Shown here piece by piece: positions 1-6,637 of a stretch of DNA of 10,657 nucleotides (position 1 is the first letter of the stretch; each line of letters begins with the position of its first letter). The DNA comes from B4-G1 sp964393895 (GTDB taxonomy: Bacteria > Chloroflexota > Anaerolineae > B4-G1). The notes beneath the pieces were generated by a model. The model did not search any database. It was not told the DNA's origin and worked only from the letters and a program-made list of their open reading frames with translations. The position numbers were made by a program, and so were the translations under genes. Location: contig CAYMWP010000152.1 in NCBI GenBank assembly GCA_964393895.1, positions 1-10,657 on the forward strand, in the 5' to 3' direction.

Positions 1-83
1 AGCCAGCACCGTCTGTTTTACGGCGGTGCGGCTTCAAAACGGGAATTACTGGTGTAGCTCTGTGTAACAAACGTGTTACTTTT
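1..83 (+). repeat. Two adjacent hairpins at the left edge, the second terminator-like
   Basis: Positions 1-11 pair with 24-33 (AGCC, bulged A, GCACCG against CGGTGC, GGCT), leaving a 12-nt loop. A second hairpin, GTAACA-AACG-TGTTAC (64-79), is followed by TTTT (80-83), so it could act as a weak rightward intrinsic terminator. All of this lies where the upstream part of the truncated TumE-like gene should be. It may be part of an inserted element or a neighbouring terminator. The window edge prevents a decision. Confidence 0.35.
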
Positions 84-96
84 ACCGTAATGCGCC

Positions 97-309
97 TATA
101 CCTACATCCGCGCAGGTGAGCGTGTGTTTCGTTACGACAACGCTCCTCACCATCCCGAAATCGTGACTCACCCTCATCACAAACACATTGGGCCGACTGA
201 ACGGTTGGCCCCGACCGACCAGCCACACCTGAGCCAAATATTGGCCGAAGTAGAAAGCTGGCTGGGAAATCCCCCCTCACTTGCTCAGTCCAACGCCCGC
301 CGCACGTAG
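97..309 (+). pseudogene. C-terminal remnant of a TumE-family (DUF6516) toxin
   Basis: The frame reads YTYIRAGERVFRYDNAPHHP, then a THPHHKH stretch, and ends at a TAG at 307-309. The pattern 'FRYDNAPHHPE...HPHHKH' is the recognisable C-terminal half of the TumE/DUF6516 family, the toxin of a type II toxin-antitoxin pair. This is recalled family knowledge; no search was run. The family is normally about 100-130 residues, and here the N-terminal half is missing: in-frame stops lie at 55-57 and 88-90, and the other two rightward frames show nothing family-like before position 97. A GTG at 124 could start a 61-residue product, but there is no clear SD before it, so a decayed or truncated gene is more likely. 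The end overlaps the convergent permease gene by 25 bp. No antitoxin partner is visible. Confidence 0.55.
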
Positions 310-1409
310 CGCAGCGAGAACGTGCCGATCACCAACCCCAGCACTGCCAGCGCCAGCACGTTGGGCCACAGCACTTCCAGTCCGGCCCCCTTGAGCAAAA
401 CCCCCCGCATGATGGTCAACCAGTGATAGGCGGGAATCACTTGCGCCACCCACTGTATGATTTGGGGCATTGATTCGACCGGGGCGGCGTATCCAGTGAA
501 CATAAAGTCTGTCATGCCAATCATCATCACCAACAGGAACGCCTGGTGTTGAGTGCGTGAAGTGACCGAGATCACCATTCCCTTGCCCAACTCGACCAGC
601 AGATAGCCCAAGGCCAGGATGAGCAACAGGGGCAATGATCCCCGGACGGGAACGCCAAAGGCGAAATGCACCATAGCGAGCATGAGGATAAAGTCGAAAA
701 AGCCCACCAGGACGACCGGGATGGATTTGCCGATGATGATCTCTAATGAGGAGAACGGCATGACGAGCAGTTGCTCCAACGTGCCCAACTCGCGCTCGCG
801 GGAAAAGGAGAGAGCGGCAAAGAGAAGCACGGTGAACTCTAACATCAGGCCCAGTTCAGCCGGTGTGGTGTATAGCGCCTCGCTGAGCGCCTCGTTGAAC
901 CACACCCGCAGGCTGGGCTCGAACCCGGCCAAGTCGCCCGCCCGCAATCCCAGGCGGCGCAGCGTGATCTCCTCCCCCATATCGCCGATGACCCCCTTGA
1001 CCGCCCGCAGCGCCGCCGTCGCCGGGATGCTCTCGGCCCCGTTGAGCAAAATTGACAAGGTGGGTTGCCCGGCAGCCGACGCCAGTTGATTGTCAAAGTC
1101 AGGCGGAATCACGACGGCCGCGTTGATCTGGCCGCGGTCGAGGGCGTCCTGGATGGCCTCCATATTGGGGGCCTTGGCCTTGAGGTCAAAAGTGCGCGTG
1201 TTCTCCAGAGCAACGACCACCGCCCGACTGGCAACGCTCTGATCCTGATCCATCACCATCAGCGGCAGGTTCTCGATCGGGCGAGAGGTCGCCCAGCCGA
1301 CCAGCAGTAACTCTGACACGCCGCCGAACAGCATAAAGGCCGGCATCCACCAGTCGTTGACGAGGTGGATGAATTCTTTGACGACGAGTGACCAGACACG
1401 TTTGAACAT
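285..1409 (-). CDS. ABC-2 type transporter permease (YbhR/YbhS-like), last gene of operon
   Basis: Predicted 374-residue inner-membrane subunit of an ABC-2 exporter, working with the permease and ATPase encoded upstream. One helix lies at about residues 22-43, followed by an extracytoplasmic domain of about 140 residues (about 44-185) and then five more hydrophobic segments to the C-terminus. A cytoplasmic loop at about 202-229 has the family motif RERELGTLEQLLVMP, which probably contacts the ATPase. This ATG (1407-1409) is preferred over one ten codons upstream because GGAGG sits 4 nt before it (plus-strand 1414-1418). It is separated from the upstream permease gene by a 190-bp repeat-bearing gap, so it may be less tightly coupled than the rest. 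Its 3' end overlaps the TumE-like remnant. The substrate cannot be read from sequence. Confidence 0.88.
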   Translation of the reverse strand: MFKRVWSLVVKEFIHLVNDWWMPAFMLFGGVSELLLVGWATSRPIENLPLMVMDQDQSVASRAVVVALENTRTFDLKAKAPNMEAIQDALDRGQINAAVVIPPDFDNQLASAAGQPTLSILLNGAESIPATAALRAVKGVIGDMGEEITLRRLGLRAGDLAGFEPSLRVWFNEALSEALYTTPAELGLMLEFTVLLFAALSFSRERELGTLEQLLVMPFSSLEIIIGKSIPVVLVGFFDFILMLAMVHFAFGVPVRGSLPLLLILALGYLLVELGKGMVISVTSRTQHQAFLLVMMIGMTDFMFTGYAAPVESMPQIIQWVAQVIPAYHWLTIMRGVLLKGAGLEVLWPNVLALAVLGLVIGTFSLRYVRRALD

Positions 1410-1446
1410 GGTGCCTCCGGCGCTGCCGGCAAGTTGCAAGTTTAGA

Positions 1447-1501
1447 GGTTACTACTCAGGTCAAGACCTCCGAGGTCTGCGACAGGCATTCTGCCCACTG
1501 C
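1447..1501 (+). repeat. 55-bp direct repeat, copy 1
   Basis: Identical over 55 bases to 10603-10657, an offset of 9156 bp. The match starts at GGTTACTACT, because the base before differs (A here, G in the other copy). It runs to the end of the window, so the true repeat may be longer. It contains the palindrome at 1464-1478. Confidence 0.95.
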
Positions 1502-1546
1502 GACCGTCGAAAAAGGCCGGGATTTCACGCCTGAACGGGTTTTGCA

Positions 1547-1561
1547 AGACCTCGGAGGTCT
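1547..1561. repeat. AGACCTC-G-GAGGTCT palindrome
   Basis: Perfect 7-bp arms around one central G. The same arms occur at 1464-1478, 10540-10554 and 10620-10634 with a central C. It lies 83 bp from the preceding copy, in the gap between the two permease genes. Confidence 0.9.
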
Positions 1562-1599
1562 GGGTCAGGCTGACAGTTACTTTACGAGTACTTGCCCAC

Positions 1600-2748
1600 T
1601 TACCCCAGCTTTTTTCTGAAAAAGAGCGCGCCCCCCGCCGTAAACGCCAGCCCCAACCCTATCAGCATCACCCCGTAGGGCCAGAGCACGTCCAGCCCCA
1701 CGCCAGGCAGGAACACCCCCCGTGTGATGACCGCATAGTGGGTTCCCGGCAACCCCAGGGCCTCCATACGCATCACCTCTGGCATGGAAGCGATGGGGAA
1801 GAATATGCCGGTCAAAAAGAAGCCTGGGAAAAAGATGACCAGGAAGGAGAGCGCCAACGCGGCCGGTTGGGTGCGGACGAACACTCCGATTATCATCCCC
1901 ATGCTGAGTATGGCAAACAAAAAGAGCGCAGAGAGCGTGAAAAAGAGCAAAAAGCTGCCGTTAAAGGGAATGCGGAACGTGGCCCTGGCGATGACCGGAA
2001 TCACGACCACGTTGACCAGGCCGACTATGACGTAGGGGATCATTTTGCCCAGCAAGAGCTCGGTGCGCCCCACCGGTGTGACCATCACCTGCTCCAGCGT
2101 GCCGTGTTCCCGCTCGTGAGCCAGCGTCAGAGCGACCGACAGGGCCGGGAAGCCGAGCATCATCGAGATCAGGCCGGGTATCAAATCCACCCTGGGCTTG
2201 AGGCCGGGATTGTACAGGGTGCGCACTCGCAGGTCAATGGGCTGCAGAGAATCCAGGGAAATATCGAGAGCTTGAGCCTGATTGGCCAGCGCCCGGCTGA
2301 TAAACTCCTCGGCCCGCCCGCCAATGTGATCCACGGCAAAGCCCCCGCTCTCCGGCTCTGTCCCGTCAATGATGATCTGCAAGGGAGACTTTCTCCCCAG
2401 CATCCCGCGCAGAGACAACAGATCATCCCCGAAGGAGGGGGCGATCACCAGGGCGGCCTTGACTTTGCCGTGCAGCAACAGGCTCTCGACCTCGTCCAAG
2501 GAGCTAACTTGAGCGTACAGGTCCAGATCCTTGCCCTCCGAAACGAGGTGAACAAAAGCGCGCGAGGTCGTGCTGCGGTCATAGTCCAGCACGGCAATGG
2601 GGACGTGTTCGATCTCTACCGTCAGCGCATAAGCGAACACGAACAGCAGCGTTATAGGCGCCAGCAAGACCAGCACCAACGTCATACGGTCGCGTATGAT
2701 GTGGCGTATCTCTTTGCGGATGATGGCCCGCAGGTGACGTGGGGACAT
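1600..2748 (-). CDS. ABC-2 type transporter permease (YbhS/YbhR-like)
   Basis: Predicted 382-residue membrane subunit of the same exporter as the flanking permease and ATPase. Helix 1 lies at about residues 22-43. A soluble extracytoplasmic domain follows (about 45-185, including VPIAVLDYDRSTTSR), then five hydrophobic segments from about 190 to the end. The loop HEREHGTLEQVMVTPVGRTE (211-230) matches the ABC-2 coupling motif seen in the other permease. The two proteins share architecture but little identity by eye, as in a YbhS/YbhR heterodimer. The ATG (2746-2748) lies 26 bp after the ATPase stop codon. No SD is evident; the upstream spacer instead has GAC at 7-nt intervals (GACACCTGACTACTGAC), so translation may depend on coupling to the upstream gene. 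Confidence 0.88.
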   Translation of the reverse strand: MSPRHLRAIIRKEIRHIIRDRMTLVLVLLAPITLLFVFAYALTVEIEHVPIAVLDYDRSTTSRAFVHLVSEGKDLDLYAQVSSLDEVESLLLHGKVKAALVIAPSFGDDLLSLRGMLGRKSPLQIIIDGTEPESGGFAVDHIGGRAEEFISRALANQAQALDISLDSLQPIDLRVRTLYNPGLKPRVDLIPGLISMMLGFPALSVALTLAHEREHGTLEQVMVTPVGRTELLLGKMIPYVIVGLVNVVVIPVIARATFRIPFNGSFLLFFTLSALFLFAILSMGMIIGVFVRTQPAALALSFLVIFFPGFFLTGIFFPIASMPEVMRMEALGLPGTHYAVITRGVFLPGVGLDVLWPYGVMLIGLGLAFTAGGALFFRKKLG

Positions 2749-2774
2749 GTCAGTAGTCAGGTGTCGGCAGTTGG

Positions 2775-3728
2775 TTAGTTAACCTTATCTGTGCTCGCTT
2801 CCATGTGCTTGATCAAAGAGATGAACGCTTCCTCCATCCGAGCCGTGGCGCGACGGATGCCCCGGTAGGCGATGCCCTCGGCCTTCAAGGTAGATTCGAT
2901 CTCGGGGATCCGTCGCTCGGCCGAGTCAACGAACAGGTGCAGCAGATCGCCATACGTCTGCATCTCGAGCACGCCAGGGAGCGCTTCGACCAGGGAGAGA
3001 GCCGCCTGCCAGTCATCGGGGCGCAACTCGACCAGTTCTCCTTCGATCCGGGCCCGGATCTGCTGCGGCTCGGCGCACACGACCATACGCCCTTCGTACA
3101 TCAGGCCCACCCGCAGGCAGCGATCCGCCTCGTCCATGTAGGGCGTGCTGACCACGACGGTGGCGCCCCCCAAGTACAGATCGGTCAGTATGTCCCAGAA
3201 CTCGCGCCGGGAGACGGGATCCACGCCGGTGGTGGGTTCGTCGAGCAGCAGGATGGGAGGCTGGTGAATCAGCGTGCAGGCCAGGGCCAGTTTCTTTTGC
3301 ATCCCGCCGGATAGATGCACGGCCCGGCGCTCCCTGAACTCGGTCAGACCGGCAAAGGCCAGCAGCCGCTCGGTGCGCTCTTCCAGTTCCGAGATCGGTA
3401 CGTCGTACAACTCGGCAAAGAAGGACAAGTTCTCTGCTACCGAAAGCTCGCCGTAGAGGCTGAACTGCTGCGCCATGTAGCCGATTTTGGACTTGATGTC
3501 CTCGGCCTGGCGGGCCAGGTCGTAGCCGGCCACCTGCGCCGACCCGGCGGTGATATCCAGCAAGCCGGCCAGCAACCGCAGCGTGGTCGTCTTGCCAGCG
3601 CCGTCCGGCCCGACCAGCCCAAAGAGCTCCCCCGGCCAAATGGACAAATCCAGCGAGTCCACCGCCCGCGTCTTTTTGAAATCCCGCGTCAGCGCGTGGG
3701 TTTCGATAATGGGAGGGACTTTTTCCAC
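2775..3728 (-). CDS. ABC transporter ATP-binding protein, YbhF first-half type
   Basis: Predicted 317-residue cytoplasmic ATPase powering the two ABC-2 permeases encoded directly downstream. Visible motifs are Walker A GPDGAGKTT (40-48), Q-loop glutamine in GYMAQQ (about 87), signature LSGGM (139-143), Walker B ILLLDEP with D163 and catalytic E164, and a GVDP D-loop. At the H-loop the sequence reads VSTPYMDEA, so proline (196) replaces the usual histidine. Residues about 225-317 form a C-terminal extension typical of the subfamily. GPDGAGKTT, CTL and a non-histidine H-loop all recall the N-terminal domain of the double-NBD protein YbhF, but no second domain or separate partner ATPase is encoded here. 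The start is a GTG (3726-3728) with a weak SD, 16 bp after the upstream stop codon. Confidence 0.9.
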   Translation of the reverse strand: MEKVPPIIETHALTRDFKKTRAVDSLDLSIWPGELFGLVGPDGAGKTTTLRLLAGLLDITAGSAQVAGYDLARQAEDIKSKIGYMAQQFSLYGELSVAENLSFFAELYDVPISELEERTERLLAFAGLTEFRERRAVHLSGGMQKKLALACTLIHQPPILLLDEPTTGVDPVSRREFWDILTDLYLGGATVVVSTPYMDEADRCLRVGLMYEGRMVVCAEPQQIRARIEGELVELRPDDWQAALSLVEALPGVLEMQTYGDLLHLFVDSAERRIPEIESTLKAEGIAYRGIRRATARMEEAFISLIKHMEASTDKVN

Positions 3729-3744
3729 AGTTTTGGGCCTGGGT

Positions 3745-4014
3745 CTATTTCTTTGCCCTGCGCACGATCCACAGCACGAACAGCGCCCCCAGCGCCGGTT
3801 CGGTCGCCACGCCGATCCACTTGATGGTGTCGCTGAAACCCATCTTGGGGATGACGTACCAGTCCATCAAACCGATGACGATGGTGGAGATGACGGCGAC
3901 CACGTAATCGCCGGCCGCTCCAAGAGGCTTGTTCTCCTTCCAAATCAGGCTCGCCACCGCGCCGATCAGCAAACCGACCAACGCCATGGCTACCAACAGG
4001 AACAAAATTTCCAT
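3745..4014 (-). CDS. Small three-helix membrane protein, function unknown
   Basis: An 89-residue protein with hydrophobic segments at about 2-24, 36-56 and 66-84, and a basic end (RRAKK) consistent with a cytoplasmic C-terminus. The glycine-rich helices and size faintly recall GlsB/YeaQ/YmgE (transglycosylase-associated) proteins, but I do not see a diagnostic motif, so no function is assigned. The ATG (4012-4014) is well supported by a GGGAGG SD (plus-strand 4021-4026). It sits between the deacetylase gene (48-bp gap) and the ATPase gene (16-bp gap), so it should be co-transcribed with the exporter. It could be an accessory membrane subunit, which is inference from position only. Confidence 0.75.
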   Translation of the reverse strand: MEILFLLVAMALVGLLIGAVASLIWKENKPLGAAGDYVVAVISTIVIGLMDWYVIPKMGFSDTIKWIGVATEPALGALFVLWIVRRAKK

Positions 4015-4062
4015 TTTCCCCCTCCCTTGACCTGTATAACTCGTCGCCGTGGCGCGGGCGCG

Positions 4063-4761
4063 TCAGAACTGGAAACGCTTGAAGGCTTCGGCGTGTTCGT
4101 ACCCCGCTTCTTCTCCCATCTCGCGGGTCCAGGCGCGGATCCGCTCGGCCAATTCGTCCATTTTCAAACCCACCTGGCTGGCGTGATGCGATAGCGCAGA
4201 GATGCGCGTCTCGATGCTCCCAGAGATGTCTTCCCAGTGATCGGCGTTGTCGGTCCAAAATAGGTACGCCTCCCGGACGCGCCACGGCTCTACCTCGTCC
4301 ACCAACTGCTCGGGAAAGATGCCCCACTCGCGGGCGGCGTACATCCCGTCCAACGCCGCCTGGCCCGCAGCGCGGTGGTCGGGATGGAGTTGGTAATGCC
4401 GCCAGGGGTCAATGGTCACCAGGATGTGGGGCCTGTGCTGGCGGATGAGGTTGGATATCTGGCGCCGCAGTTCCAGCGTGTTCTCCAGCAGGCCGTCGGG
4501 GTGGCGCAGAAATATCACTCGTTTGACCCCCAACTCTCGCGCGGCGGCTCGTTGTTCCTCCTCGCGCAGCGCGGCCAGCCGGCCCGGGCGCAGGTCGGGG
4601 TCGTGGCTGCCCTTGTCGCCGCTGGTCAACAGGACGTAGCTGATCTCTCTCCCGGCCTGCGCCCACTTGACCACCGTGCCGGCGCAACCGAACTCTGGGT
4701 CGTCGGGATGAGCGACGATCACCATCGCGCGGTCGAGTGTCTCTGGCGATTCTTGGGCCAT
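4063..4761 (-). CDS. PIG-L family deacetylase (LmbE-like)
   Basis: A 232-residue predicted zinc-dependent N-deacetylase of the PIG-L/LmbE superfamily, which includes MshB and BshB. These enzymes remove acetyl groups from GlcNAc-type substrates. The N-terminal motif AHPDDPEFG (17-25) supplies zinc ligands H18 and D21 and the likely base D20. HPDHRAAG (126-133) supplies the third ligand, H129. Length fits the BshB1-like branch, but the true substrate (a thiol precursor, lipid-linked sugar or glycan) cannot be chosen. The ATG at 4759-4761 has an AGGAGA SD about 10 nt upstream. It is the first gene of the leftward operon, with a strong promoter close by, and co-transcription with an ABC-2 exporter suggests modification of an exported glycoconjugate. 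That link is inference. Confidence 0.92.
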   Translation of the reverse strand: MAQESPETLDRAMVIVAHPDDPEFGCAGTVVKWAQAGREISYVLLTSGDKGSHDPDLRPGRLAALREEEQRAAARELGVKRVIFLRHPDGLLENTLELRRQISNLIRQHRPHILVTIDPWRHYQLHPDHRAAGQAALDGMYAAREWGIFPEQLVDEVEPWRVREAYLFWTDNADHWEDISGSIETRISALSHHASQVGLKMDELAERIRAWTREMGEEAGYEHAEAFKRFQF

Positions 4762-4805
4762 GTAATTGGATTCTCCTGCGCAGTCTTTGGGGTAGTGTTC
4801 GTCTT

Positions 4806-4834
4806 AATATACCGCGCATCTTGCCGTTTGTCAA
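4806..4834 (-). promoter_or_regulatory. Sigma-70-type promoter for the deacetylase-exporter operon
   Basis: Read on the minus strand, TTGACA (4829-4834) and TATATT (4806-4811) are separated by 17 bp: a perfect -35 and a 5/6 -10 at ideal spacing. Transcription would begin near 4799, giving a 5' leader of about 38 nt before the deacetylase ATG. Confidence 0.75.
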
Positions 4835-4918
4835 ATACCCGCTTGTTTTTTACCCGGTCTGGTGTACACTATGTTGGCAGAGTATCAGCGATTCCCGTTT
4901 TGGCAATTCCAGTTCAGG

Positions 4919-4973
4919 CGTCAGGTGGGTTACAGTGCTCTCAGCCCCCGTCCCGGGGGCAGGCCTCCTGACG
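4919..4973. repeat. Nested inverted repeat
   Basis: The outer arms CGTCAGG (4919-4925) and CCTGACG (4967-4973) enclose a perfect GC stem, GCCCCCG-TCC-CGGGGGC (4944-4960). There is no T-tract on either side, so it is not a standard intrinsic terminator. It lies upstream of the rightward promoter and could be an operator or a supercoil-dependent cruciform. Confidence 0.5.
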
Positions 4974-5046
4974 ATTGTACACGCGATGGGCTAGGGCAAT
5001 TGCGCACCAGGGCGCGGCGCAAGTATCCACCACACCCAGCCGCCCC

Positions 5047-5074
5047 TTGACACCTGGCGCTTCCCGACTACAAT
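5047..5074 (+). promoter_or_regulatory. Sigma-70-type promoter for the secreted-protein genes
   Basis: A perfect -35 TTGACA (5047-5052) and a 5/6 -10 TACAAT (5069-5074) are separated by 16 bp. Start of transcription would be near 5081, leaving a leader of about 137 nt before the ATG at 5218. That leader holds two hairpins and a possible small ORF. Confidence 0.65.
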
Positions 5075-5134
5075 CAAAGATGATCAGACAGCGCACCCAC
5101 GTGCGTGACACCTGACGCCGAAAGGAGGTGCTTC

Positions 5135-5191
5135 GTGCCAGGTGGCTCATCGTACCCACGCCTTGCTGATACATTACAGGAGTCAGCCTGA
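5135..5191 (+). CDS. Possible 18-codon leader ORF
   Basis: A GTG at 5135 follows a very strong SD, AAAGGAGG (AGGAGG at 5123-5128, 6-nt spacing), and the frame runs 18 codons (VPGGSSYPRLADTLQESA) to a TGA at 5189-5191. It ends 26 bp before the propeller gene. Its SD and start lie in the loop of a CACCTG/CAGGTG stem (5109-5114 with 5139-5144). It may be a leader peptide controlling the downstream gene, or a vestigial start left by duplication of the leader used by the later genes. There is no similarity evidence that the peptide itself matters. Confidence 0.3.
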   Translation: MPGGSSYPRLADTLQESA

Positions 5192-5217
5192 CTGACATTC
5201 AAACGAGGAGGAAGACA

Positions 5218-6561
5218 ATGTCTATCAAAAGAGTATCTCTTATTGTTCTGATCGTCGTTGCCGTGATGCTGGCGGGGATAGTTCCCAGCAGCGCCGGCCG
5301 TCCACGTTCAGTCAACCTTGCCACAACTATGTACCAACTCGGCCCGGAGATCCAGATTTCTACGCCCTCATCACCCGTAGACGCCGACCGGCACCAGCCG
5401 GCCGTGGCGTACAACTACGTCCACCACGAGTACCTGGTGGTCTGGCACAACGAGTGGTCTGGAAGTCGGGACATCTATGCCCAGCGCGTGTCTGATACCG
5501 GTCAACTTGTGGGGTCCTGGTTCTCCATCTCCTCCGGCACTGGCGACCGGCTTCAACCTGCCGTGGCTTACAGCGCCACCGACGACGAGTACCTTGTCGT
5601 CTGGATGAAAGAGGTCAGCGCCGACGTATACGAGATCTGGGGCCGCATCGTCGCCTGGAATGGCGGCTATATGCGTCCCGAGTTCAAGATCATCTCCTGG
5701 ACCGACCGCAGTTTCTGGACGCCCCGCGTGGCCTGGAACAGCTACCGCAACGAGTATATGGTGGTCTGGAACGCCTTCGACACGTCGGGCGGCCTGCCGG
5801 GTGTGCCTCGCGACATCACCGGCTCCCGGATTACGAATCAAGATGGGGGCAAAGTGATCGACACCGACATGCTCGCCTTCCCGGGAGATAGCGGCCCCCA
5901 TCAGGTGGACATCGCCTACAACGTGGCCATGAACGAGTATCTGATAGTCTGTGTGATCGTGCACACCGAAGCCACCTCCGGTAACGATATCTATGGGCGG
6001 CGTGTGGGCTGGGACGGCACGCCCGGCGCCTGGATCGAGATCTACAAGGACGACTTTGCTGGCGGGAGAAAGCACCAGAACCACCCAGCCGTGGCCACCA
6101 ACGAGCAGGACAAGTACATGGTGGTCTGGGATCACCTATATGGCACCTCCCCGGCTGACGACCACGACATCTACGCTCGGGAGTACAACGCGGACGGCAC
6201 GCCCTCTGGCAGCTACTTTACCATCTCCTCGTGGACCGAGGACGACACGCTGCCCGACGTGGCGGCCAACGGGTCCAGCAAGGAGTGGTTGGCCGTCTGG
6301 CAGCGGGCGCTCCCGGGCGGCTCTGGCTATTCCATCCACGGGTACCGCTGGGGCTCCGCCGGCTCTGGCGTATACACGTACTTCTTTGACGTGGCCAACT
6401 GGACGTTCATCGAGTGCACAAGCCCGGCTGTGGCGGCGGATATCCCTGGCTACCTCATCGTGTACGAGGAGATCAATCCCCCGGCGAAGCAGCACATCTA
6501 CGGGCGCATGTGGTGGCCGGAGGTAGTGTACTTGCCGCTGGTAGTGCGGAACTACCAGTGA
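5218..6561 (+). CDS. Secreted seven-repeat predicted beta-propeller with C-terminal YLPLVVRN motif
   Basis: A 447-residue exported protein of unknown role. A signal peptide spans residues 1-26 (basic start, long hydrophobic core, cleavage after SSA). Seven degenerate repeats of 53-61 residues follow, beginning at about 60, 113, 168, 229, 289, 345 and 402. Each has a P-x-V-A-Y/A-N strand, then EYLVVW, then DIYGRR or DIYAQR and an aromatic-rich strand. Seven such four-strand units fit a seven-bladed propeller; this is inferred, not modelled. No catalytic motif is visible, so binding to glycan or protein is more likely. The last residues, VYLPLVVRNYQ, match the C-terminal motif of the next two genes. 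The ATG has a GAGGAGG SD with 6-nt spacing, and a sigma-70 promoter lies about 145 bp upstream. Confidence 0.88.
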   Translation: MSIKRVSLIVLIVVAVMLAGIVPSSAGRPRSVNLATTMYQLGPEIQISTPSSPVDADRHQPAVAYNYVHHEYLVVWHNEWSGSRDIYAQRVSDTGQLVGSWFSISSGTGDRLQPAVAYSATDDEYLVVWMKEVSADVYEIWGRIVAWNGGYMRPEFKIISWTDRSFWTPRVAWNSYRNEYMVVWNAFDTSGGLPGVPRDITGSRITNQDGGKVIDTDMLAFPGDSGPHQVDIAYNVAMNEYLIVCVIVHTEATSGNDIYGRRVGWDGTPGAWIEIYKDDFAGGRKHQNHPAVATNEQDKYMVVWDHLYGTSPADDHDIYAREYNADGTPSGSYFTISSWTEDDTLPDVAANGSSKEWLAVWQRALPGGSGYSIHGYRWGSAGSGVYTYFFDVANWTFIECTSPAVAADIPGYLIVYEEINPPAKQHIYGRMWWPEVVYLPLVVRNYQ

Positions 6562-6568
6562 CCCATGA

Positions 6569-6614
6569 GGTGCGACGCACTTTCACGCAGCCGAGGGTTG
6601 CCCTGCGCCGCACC
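6569..6614 (+). promoter_or_regulatory. Structured 5' leader, copy 1 (before the Kelch-like gene)
   Basis: This 46-nt element lies just after the propeller stop codon and ends 10 nt before the AGGAGG SD of the next gene. The outer stem GGTGCG/CGCACC (6569-6574 with 6609-6614) continues through further pairs. An inner hairpin, GCAGCC-GAG-GGTTGC, is invariant between the two copies. The other copy (8631-8676) has the same length and fold with 7 substitutions. No T-tract follows, so it is not a simple terminator. Confidence 0.6.
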
Positions 6615-6637
6615 CGAGATCAAAAGGAGGATGAGCG

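Larger units (their letters stand above)
1447..1580. mobile_element. Candidate MITE-like element with palindromic ends between the permease genes
   Basis: This 134-bp stretch begins GGTTACTACTCAGG and ends, read on the opposite strand, with GTAACTGTCAGCCTGACC, so the ends are imperfect inverted repeats. Each end carries a 15-bp palindrome: AGACCTC-C-GAGGTCT at 1464-1478 and AGACCTC-G-GAGGTCT at 1547-1561. No ORF is supported. The first 55 bp recur exactly at the right end of the window. No convincing target-site duplication is visible, so mobility is inferred from repetition and symmetry only. It could equally be a REP-type intergenic repeat. Confidence 0.45.
4762..5217. other. Divergent intergenic region between the exporter operon and the secreted-protein genes
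   Basis: This 456-bp stretch holds the leftward promoter (4806-4834), a G+C-rich double inverted repeat (4919-4973), the rightward promoter (5047-5074), small leader hairpins (5092-5105; 5109-5144) and a possible leader ORF (5135-5191). No full-length gene is supported on either strand. A second weak rightward promoter-like TACACT hexamer occurs at about 4865, but without a good -35. Confidence 0.7.

Noticed and set aside
1357..2778. Long rightward reading frame (473 codons) opposite the two permease genes
   Set aside because: It spans the intergenic repeat and is antisense to two clear permeases. Its translation is rich in His, Gln and Arg with no domain, as expected from the complement of membrane-protein codons.
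5371..6135. Leftward reading frame (254 codons) opposite the propeller gene
   Set aside because: Its apparent repeats (PDHHVLV) are the reverse complement of the sense propeller repeats. There is no SD or promoter, and the sense gene has signal peptide, repeats and tag.
6569..6614. Cyclic-di-GMP or other known riboswitch
   Set aside because: The element is too short and lacks the conserved GEMM tetraloop-receptor pattern; no known riboswitch consensus was recognised.
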